Origin: Calditrichaceae bacterium
GTDB taxonomy: Bacteria > Calditrichota > Calditrichia > Calditrichales > Calditrichaceae
Assembly: GCA_030622395.1 (NCBI GenBank)
Contig: JAUXGF010000184.1
Span: 1 to 6,194, forward strand
DNA length: 6,194 nucleotides
Reading direction: 5' to 3'
Shown: piece by piece, positions 1 through 6,000 of the stretch
Position numbering within the stretch: position 1 is the first letter of the stretch
Layout: every line of letters begins with the position of its first letter
Program-made: the position numbers and the translations under genes
The notes under the pieces: model-generated
Databases searched by the model: none
The model's input: only the letters and a program-made list of their open reading frames with translations
Told to the model about the DNA's origin: nothing

Positions 1-488
1 AAGAAGAAGAGGAAGTTGAGTCAGATTTAGAAACACTTAGTTCTGACGAAGAAGTTATAGAAGAAAAACAGGAAGCTGAACCACAGGTCGAAACGGTTGA
101 TGCCGATGAGGAAGCTGAAGAAGAAAAAGGGGGAAAGATTATTTTGGTGGTTGATGATAGTATTGTTATTAGAAAAATGGTAGAAATTGCATTGGAAGAA
201 GAAGATTATAATATTAAAACCGCTGTGAACGGCAAGGATGCTTTAGAAATGATTGATAAAGTAAATACTGATTTAGTAATACTTGATTTAATGCTGCCCG
301 ATATTAATGGAATAGATGTTTTAAAAACAATAAAACTCTCGAAAGGATTGCCTGTAATTATGCTTTCCGGTAAAGATTCGCCGCAAATGATAGAAAAAGC
401 AAAGGCAGAAGGGGCTGATGCATTTTTACCCAAACCTTTTAAAGACGATGAGCTGTTGGAAAAAATTAAAACTCTAATTGAAGCCTAA
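1..488 (+). CDS. C-terminal part of a protein ending in a CheY-like response regulator receiver domain (5' end outside the window)
   Basis: The frame is open from the window edge (first full codon at base 3) to TAA at 486-488, giving 161 residues. About the first 42 residues are a Glu/Asp-rich, low-complexity linker. The rest is a full receiver domain. The acidic pair is in VVDDS (codons 153 and 156), the phospho-accepting Asp in ILDLMLPD (codon 285), the conserved Ser/Thr switch residue is Ser (codon 366), and the conserved Lys sits in PKPF (codon 432). All catalytic residues are present, so the domain should accept phosphate from a histidine kinase or Hpt domain. No DNA-binding domain follows, so it should work by protein contact like CheY/PilG/PilH, or as the terminal receiver of a hybrid protein. 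What lies before the linker cannot be seen. A TTG at 144 preceded by GGGGGA (129-134) could start a free 114-aa CheY, but the open acidic frame upstream makes a longer protein more likely. It lies 250 bp before the cheW-mcp-kinase genes on the same strand. Confidence 0.88.
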   Translation, partial: EEEEVESDLETLSSDEEVIEEKQEAEPQVETVDADEEAEEEKGGKIILVVDDSIVIRKMVEIALEEEDYNIKTAVNGKDALEMIDKVNTDLVILDLMLPDINGIDVLKTIKLSKGLPVIMLSGKDSPQMIEKAKAEGADAFLPKPFKDDELLEKIKTLIEA

Positions 489-517
489 AAGAGGGTCGGA
501 TAATAGATAAAAAGTAA

Positions 518-551
518 TACCTATGTTATAAGTGGATAAGTTTTATAGGTA
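518..551. repeat. Inverted repeat TACCTAT...ATAGGTA flanking the candidate promoter
   Basis: A 7-bp perfect inverted repeat (518-524 and 545-551) encloses a 20-base spacer holding the extended -10 candidate. It is not a terminator, because no T-run follows. It could be an operator-like site overlapping the promoter or a weak 5' hairpin, or it could be chance. Confidence 0.3.
524..532 (+). promoter_or_regulatory. Possible extended -10 promoter element for the downstream operon
   Basis: The string TGTTATAAG matches the extended -10 pattern TGnTATAAT at all but the last base. No good -35 hexamer lies 16-18 bp upstream, which extended -10 promoters can do without. Transcription would begin near base 539, about 200 bases before the cheW start. 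In AT-rich DNA such matches arise by chance, so this is a candidate only. Confidence 0.25.
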
Positions 552-557
552 AGTATT

Positions 558-650
558 TTGAATGACACAGATACATCTGCCTCAACTGCTCCCGCCGCTT
601 TTTTGAAAAGAGGTATGTCTGAAGCTGCTATAAATTCTACTCATAACTGA
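558..650 (+). CDS. Doubtful small ORF, 30 codons
   Basis: TTG at 558 opens a 30-codon frame ending at TGA 648-650, with AGG at 547-549 eight bases before the start as a weak ribosome binding site. The predicted peptide is rich in Thr, Ser and Ala at its N-terminus, with a short FLKRGMSEAA segment. It has no membrane segment and resembles nothing I recognise. It could be a leader peptide, the remnant of a lost gene, or a chance frame. The start is non-ATG and the length is within chance expectation, so confidence is low. Confidence 0.15.
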   Translation: MNDTDTSASTAPAAFLKRGMSEAAINSTHN

Positions 651-697
651 AGGATTACAATAAAAACCATATTATTCTTTTACTTCTAATGTTAGCT

Positions 698-709
698 GAA
701 ATTAATTTC
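698..709. repeat. Perfect 12-bp palindrome GAAATTAATTTC upstream of cheW
   Basis: The 12 bases read the same on both strands and end 29 bp before the cheW start codon. The position would suit an operator, but the palindrome is almost entirely A/T and such sites are common by chance in AT-rich gaps. No second copy was noticed in the window. Confidence 0.25.
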
Positions 710-729
710 TAATTAAAAAGATATTACAT

Positions 730-733
730 GGAG
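730..733 (+). promoter_or_regulatory. Ribosome binding site that fixes the TTG start of cheW
   Basis: GGAG lies five bases before TTG 739. The next in-frame start, ATG 760, has no Shine-Dalgarno-like sequence before it. An ATG at 728 is followed by a stop after four codons (MEIY). This supports the TTG start. Confidence 0.7.
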
Positions 734-738
734 ATATA

Positions 739-1224
739 TTGAAAAACGATTCAACAGCAATGGGAATGCCGGTGAATAGCGAATATCGATATTCAATATT
801 ATATATATCGGGACAATACTTTGGCGCGGAAATTTTTAATGTAAAAGAAGTAATCCCGTTTCCTAAATTTACAAAAGTTCCGAATGTGCACGAGAGCATT
901 ACAGGCGTGTTTAGTCTTAGAGGGGAGATATATTCCATAATTGATATTAGAGTTCTGTTAAAATTAAAGATAGAAGCTGTATCCGATAATAATCTTGTTG
1001 TTATACTTGAACATGAAAATATGACTATCGGGGTGGTTGTAGATAGGGTGATGGATGTAGTTCAGATTGACGCAGGTAAAATTCAAATCCCAACCCGTGA
1101 TATGCCGCCCCAATATATTCAATATTTAAAAGGTTATTATGAACATAAAAAATTAGGCGTTATATTTTTAATTGATGTCCCCACTCTCTTAAGCGCAAAA
1201 GAAATTATGAAGTATAGATATTAA
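739..1224 (+). CDS. cheW: CheW-type chemotaxis coupling protein (PilI-like position)
   Basis: This is a 161-residue cytoplasmic adaptor that would link the receptor encoded next door to the CheA-like kinase, forming the core signalling array. The CheW fold spans about residues 16-155. It opens with the strand YSILYISGQYFGAEIFNVKEV, where the family typically shows a hydrophobic strand, a Gly and a 'V.EV/I' helix. The most diagnostic motif is FSLRGEIYSIIDIR (about residues 58-71), matching the family's 'RG..(I/V).(V/I)IDLR' with the conserved Arg-Gly. A second half-barrel follows around IGVVVDRVMDVVQI. Length is typical of a stand-alone CheW, and no receiver or other domain is fused. The start is TTG with a GGAG site at 730-733; ATG 760 is a weaker alternative that would remove seven residues. 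It is the first gene of a tight three-gene unit, with the mcp start 11 bp after its stop. By order it corresponds to pilI/pixI. Confidence 0.93.
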   Translation: MKNDSTAMGMPVNSEYRYSILYISGQYFGAEIFNVKEVIPFPKFTKVPNVHESITGVFSLRGEIYSIIDIRVLLKLKIEAVSDNNLVVILEHENMTIGVVVDRVMDVVQIDAGKIQIPTRDMPPQYIQYLKGYYEHKKLGVIFLIDVPTLLSAKEIMKYRY

Positions 1225-1235
1225 ATGAGGCGGTA

Positions 1236-3026
1236 ATGAAAAAAACCAGTTTCCATTTATTTAAGAAATTTATAGTAATTATTTTACCTGTGGCAGCTCT
1301 TTTTATTTTGATTACAGGATATATAAATTATCAACAACAGATAGAGTTGACACAACAAAAGCATCTTGAAGAGATAAAAAACATCGCCGCTATTTTTGCA
1401 GTCTTTATCAATGGAGAGGCAATTGAGTTAATTACTAAAAAAACTGAGTATCAATCATCCTGGTATAATGAAGTATACAGCCAAATTGTATCTGTAAAGA
1501 ATAGATTAAATCTGCATGATAAATCTATAAAGATTTTACGCAGAAAAGGAAATATGACTGAGCTAATATTAAGCGACGCCGAAATAAATTTGATCGGACA
1601 GAGCTATGATTTATGGAATGAAATGACTATTTCTTTAAATACGGGGGAAAGCTCCGGACGGTTATATGAACGCAATAATCAATTGGTTGCGGTAGGGTTC
1701 GCTCCAATTAAAAATCTTAAAAATGAAGTTATTGCTTTGTTGATGATTGAACGGGATATCGCAGCGTTTTTACCAAGTATGATAGCGTCATTGTTTTTAC
1801 ATGCAGCGGCTGGAGCTTTGTTTTTAATTATTGCCGGTTTTGTTTTATTTTCAGAAATCAAAAAATTAGATAAGGGAATTAACAGAACGCAGAGAAATTT
1901 GGATCGATTAAAAAACGGTGAATTTATACTGAAATCAGAGGAAAGCAGCGTTTATTTAGATGAATTAATTCCATCATTGCAGGCTCTTGAAGATAATTTA
2001 AAAAATACTAAAGATTCTGCGGTTGAAAGGGATAAAATTAATAAACAGATAAAAGAATTATTAAAAATCGTAAGCAAAGCGGCGAACGGAGATTTTACAG
2101 TCGCAGCAAACGTAACCGCAGATACGCTTGGCGCCTTGGCGGATTCATTTAATTTGATGATTAGCGATCTTAGTGAATTAATACGCGATGCAAAAAAGGC
2201 GGCTGAACAAGTGGCTTCATCTACAGAAGGTATTTTGAAAAATATTGAAGTTATGTCCGGCGGGGCTGCTGAACAAGCGTCTCAGACAGAGAAAACAAGT
2301 AATTTTGCAAAAGAAATCGCAGAATCGATTAACAATACAAATCAAAACGCCCAAAGAGCTGCCGGGGCTGCGCGGACAGCAAAAGAGGTTGCCGAACGGG
2401 GCGGCGGAATAGTTAAGCAATCCATTGGAAGTATGCACAAAATACGCGACTCGGTGCGTGAGGCGTCGAAACAAGGAAGAGTTTTAGGCGATAATTCTAC
2501 GAGGATTAGTGAAATTACGGACTTTATTAGTGAAATAGCTAATAGAACCAGCTTACTCGCTTTGAACGCATCAATAGAAGCGGCGCGGGCTGGTGAAGCG
2601 GGAAAAGGCTTTACAGTTGTTGCAGATGAGATACGCAATTTGTCTGAACATTCAAGTAAGGCGGCCGGGGAAATATCTAAGTTGCTCGAGGATATTCAAA
2701 CAGGAATATCCAAAACAATGAAAGCAATGGAAAGCGGTACGCATGAAGTTGCAGAGGGAACAAAATTGGTCGACGGCGCCGGCGTAGCGCTGCGTGAAAT
2801 ATTAGGAAGCGTTGAAATTTCTACAAAGTCAGTTGTTGAAATCTCAAGTGCAACTCAAGAACAAACTAAGTTTAGTAAAGATATTGTATCGTCATTAGAG
2901 CATATTGCCGGTATAGCCAAAGAAACAGCCGAAGGCGCTAAACAATCAAAAGAATCCGCCAGCCAGTTAGAAGTTTTATCTAAAACCTTGAATCTGGCTG
3001 TTGAGAAGTTCAGATTGGCTCAATGA
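1236..3026 (+). CDS. mcp: Methyl-accepting chemotaxis protein, transmembrane, Cache-like sensor with tandem HAMP (PilJ-like position)
   Basis: This 596-residue receptor has TM1 at about residues 12-30, an extracytoplasmic domain at 31-182, and TM2 at about 183-205. The sensory domain carries [17 protein letters not shown] (144-160) followed by a hydrophobic strand, as in single-Cache/PAS-like sensors, so a small ligand is plausible but unknown. Two HAMP-like segments follow: a divergent one (about 206-260, NGEF and DELIPSL) and a clear one (about 268-316, [20 protein letters not shown]) that recalls PilJ. The signalling hairpin spans about 320-596, with its tip at 434-458 ([15 protein letters not shown]). 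Glu448, Arg451 and Glu454 match the conserved tip residues of enteric receptors, and RTS at 437-439 replaces the usual QTN. SGGAAEQ (341-347) and SSATQEQ (537-543) look like adaptation helices. The C-terminus (VEKFRLAQ) lacks a CheR-tethering NWETF-type pentapeptide. GAGG at 1227-1230, five bases before ATG, supports the start. Confidence 0.93.
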   Translation: MKKTSFHLFKKFIVIILPVAALFILITGYINYQQQIELTQQKHLEEIKNIAAIFAVFINGEAIELITKKTEYQSSWYNEVYSQIVSVKNRLNLHDKSIKILRRKGNMTELILSDAEINLIGQSYDLWNEMTISLNTGESSGRLYERNNQLVAVGFAPIKNLKNEVIALLMIERDIAAFLPSMIASLFLHAAAGALFLIIAGFVLFSEIKKLDKGINRTQRNLDRLKNGEFILKSEESSVYLDELIPSLQALEDNLKNTKDSAVERDKINKQIKELLKIVSKAANGDFTVAANVTADTLGALADSFNLMISDLSELIRDAKKAAEQVASSTEGILKNIEVMSGGAAEQASQTEKTSNFAKEIAESINNTNQNAQRAAGAARTAKEVAERGGGIVKQSIGSMHKIRDSVREASKQGRVLGDNSTRISEITDFISEIANRTSLLALNASIEAARAGEAGKGFTVVADEIRNLSEHSSKAAGEISKLLEDIQTGISKTMKAMESGTHEVAEGTKLVDGAGVALREILGSVEISTKSVVEISSATQEQTKFSKDIVSSLEHIAGIAKETAEGAKQSKESASQLEVLSKTLNLAVEKFRLAQ

Positions 3027-3040
3027 AATTGGAGTGTTGC

Positions 3041-6000
3041 ATGATAGACTATAAAAATGATATATCTTTTAGCAAATTTTACCTCAAAGAATTTTTTAGT
3101 CATATTACTAAAAAAAGTTCGGAAATTATTTCCGAAAAGCAACAAAGCGTTTTAGATGAACTAAGCGAATATTTGCTAAAAGAAGAAAATATTATTGAAG
3201 GTCTGGAAAAAGTGGCTCAGTTTCAGGGAACAAATGAAATTGCTATCTTTTTATTTGATATGATAGACCGCGTTGAAGATTACGCCCCCGATATGGTATA
3301 TGCCACTCTGCCCGATCTTGCAGATGATTTTTTGAACTTATACAATTTGCTGACACAAGAACGTGAAAGCATAGAAGATTTAGACAAAGTATTAGAGCTT
3401 TTTCATGATAAATACGGCGAAGCAAAAGAAAAAGAAATTGAAGCCGAAGCTGAAGCTCCTGTTAGTTATGACGGCGAATTATTGTCATTTGATGAATTTT
3501 ACAGGCGGGAATTTGATAATCATTTGGATAAGAATTTAAATGATTTAAAAAAGAAAAAAGGTAAATACTCGGAAATTATAAATTTGTTTACCGTTTTCGC
3601 ACAGGAAACAGATGAAAAAAAAATAAATAATTATGATGATGAGATTATTAGCATTACAAAACAAATTAATCAAATTTTACCTGATAAAATTGAGAAAATA
3701 CCCCCTTCTGAAAAGATATCCGGTTTGGATGAGAAGATTATACAAATTATCCAAAATCTAAAGGATTTTGAAAAAGAAAAATCCAAACTATTTAAGGATA
3801 TATTAAAGAAAGGGTCCATTCCTGAAAAGAAACAAAAAGTTGTAAAAGAGAAAGCCGTTCTTAAACCGGAAGAGGTTCCCGAAAAACCTGTAACTATTGA
3901 CGCCTTGCTGCATGAGTATTTTCAATCTGAAGTGGAAGATCATATCAATGAAATTAACAAATGCTTAGATGATGTAAGGGAAGAACCCGCCAATTTTACC
4001 GCTGTTAAAGAGATTATTAAACAGTTCAAATTGCTAAAAGAAATAAGTATGATTCATGGTTACAGCGGAATTGAACATTTATGCGCTAAACTGATTGATG
4101 TTTTTACAGATACCTTAAAGAATAAAAATTCATTTAATGAAGAGACTTATAAAATATTAGATTCTATATTTAAAGAATTATTAAATGTTGAGCAGTTTAT
4201 AACCGTTAAGAAAGATGATAAGCAAGTTGCCTCTGTTGTAAGTTTAGTTGAAAGTTTAAAAGATACTTTTAGGCATCCTGTAATTGAAAAGACTAAAGAT
4301 GAGAAAGTGGAAGAAGATGAAGCGGCAGCGGAAGCGGAAGCAGAGGCATTATTAGAAGAAGGCGGCGGGGAAGTAGAGGAGGATATTCCGTTTTCTGATA
4401 AAAAGGCAATTTATTCTATTTTGCAGGATTTATTCGGGCAAATCAAAAAAAAGGTATATAATTATCATAATGATTTGAAAAATGCCGATGTTAAACAAAA
4501 TCTTTTTAATCTTATAAATCAAATAAGTAATTCTACCTCTATTGTTCAACCTGCCCTGAAAGAAGATTTTTTTAAACCTTTGTTACAAGCATATAATATA
4601 GTTATTGAACAGGATGAGGATAAATTCCGGCAAGGTCTGGATATTATCGAACAAATTTGGGATCAGTTTATTGAGCTGCCCGGCGAACCTTTTGATATTT
4701 CGGCGCTTAAGGAATTATTTGATTCAGTTTTGGCGTTAGCAGAACAGGAAGAAGAGTTATACTCATTAAAAGACGATCAGAAAATAGCGGGCGCTTTGTC
4801 GGAGATTCAGGATATTCGCTGGCAAAAAATAAAAGGCTTGCTGAAAAACAGTCTGTTAGAAAACGATAGTTCTGCGCAGGACACGTTGCTTAAATATTTT
4901 AATAATTTTTTATCTGATATCAAGTTATTAGACTATGAAAATTATATTGAACCGGTCGAATACTTTATCAAAACAATAAAAAACGAAAGAGCAATTCAAT
5001 TTACCGACTCCCTCGCCGCTGAATTAGAAAAAACGTATGATTTAATTATAGAAAAAATATCTGTTTTAGGGAAGAACGGTAAATGTGATGATATTATTTC
5101 TGTCATTGACGATCTAATTAATGAGCAAATTACTTCCGGCGAAGAGGCAGTTGAAGCGAAACCCGAATCTGAACCGATAGTGGATGAAGAGGATGATTTG
5201 GAGGAAATATTTATTTCAGAAAGCAGGCGGCAGATCGACAGCGCTAAGGAAGCGTTATCCCATTTAGAAAAAGAAATAGATAACCGCGCGGAATTTATCC
5301 AGCTTGAAAATTCAATTCATTCGATCAGATCTTCGGCTTTATTATTGAACAAACAAAATGTATCGCATCTGGCAAATATCATAGAACATATCGCCGAGAT
5401 TTTAGGCAGAAGTTCAATTTCTGTTCCGCAGGATTTAATACCGAATTTACAAACGGGCGTTGATAAATTAAACGAACTTATAGAAAATCAAAAAGAGGAA
5501 GCGCAGGAAATAAGCGGCTCATTACAGCAAATTCTCGATCAAATTTTAATAGAAGAACAAAAGGCGTCAAAAGTAACTGAGGAAGAAATTGAGCGGGAAG
5601 ATAAATCAGTTGTATCTGAAAAACCGCTTTTTGCAGAGAGCGAAGATTTTGATCAGGAGCTGTTAGAAATATTTCAACAAGAAGCAGAGAACTTTATTTC
5701 TATTATTGATAATTCAAATACTAAGATGTTGGAAGATTTAAATGACGCTGAAGCGCTTGATAAGTTGGAATACGCGGCGCATTCATTAAAGTCTGCCGCA
5801 AAAATGTTAGGCTTCAGGGAAATCGGGCAAATTACCGACAGCCTGGAGGCGGTTGTTGAGGCGGTTAAAAATAAGGAAATGGATAATTCAGTAGATTTAC
5901 AGAATACGATCACAGAGGCACTTGTAGTCGTTAAACAATTAACCGCCGGTGAAAAAGTAGAATCTTCTGAATTAGCGCGTATTATTAATAATCTGGATAC

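Larger units (their letters stand above)
489..738 (+). other. Intergenic region upstream of the cheW-mcp-kinase genes
   Basis: This 250-bp gap is the only sizeable non-coding stretch in the window. It contains a possible extended -10 box, an inverted repeat around it, a perfect 12-bp AT-rich palindrome near the next gene, and a doubtful 30-codon frame; each is listed separately. I see no convincing Rho-independent terminator after the receiver gene: the T-run at 599-604 has no GC-rich stem before it. The two transcription units may therefore be linked by read-through, or separated by a promoter in this gap. No tRNA or riboswitch-like structure was recognised. Confidence 0.6.

Noticed and set aside
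206..433. Minus-strand ORF of 75 aa opposite the receiver gene
   Set aside because: It lies wholly inside a well-supported receiver domain and shows no recognisable protein features; it is a shadow frame.
562..606. ATG-started 14-codon frame in the gap (MTQIHLPQLL...)
   Set aside because: Too short, no clear ribosome site, overlaps the slightly better 558-650 frame.
589..606. GC-rich bases plus T-run resembling a terminator
   Set aside because: No complementary upstream arm can be found, so no stem forms before the T-run.
702..938. Minus-strand ORF of 78 aa over the cheW start
   Set aside because: Overlaps the conserved CheW coding sequence and its upstream region; no ribosome site or family resemblance.
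2217..2638. Two overlapping minus-strand ORFs (85 and 98 aa) opposite the MCP signalling domain
   Set aside because: They mirror the Ala/Glu/Ser-rich coding sequence of a highly conserved MCP region; composition is that of shadow frames.
5674..5913. Minus-strand ORF of 79 aa opposite Hpt module 7
   Set aside because: Overlaps the canonical Hpt domain with His914; Ser/Ala-rich shadow translation.
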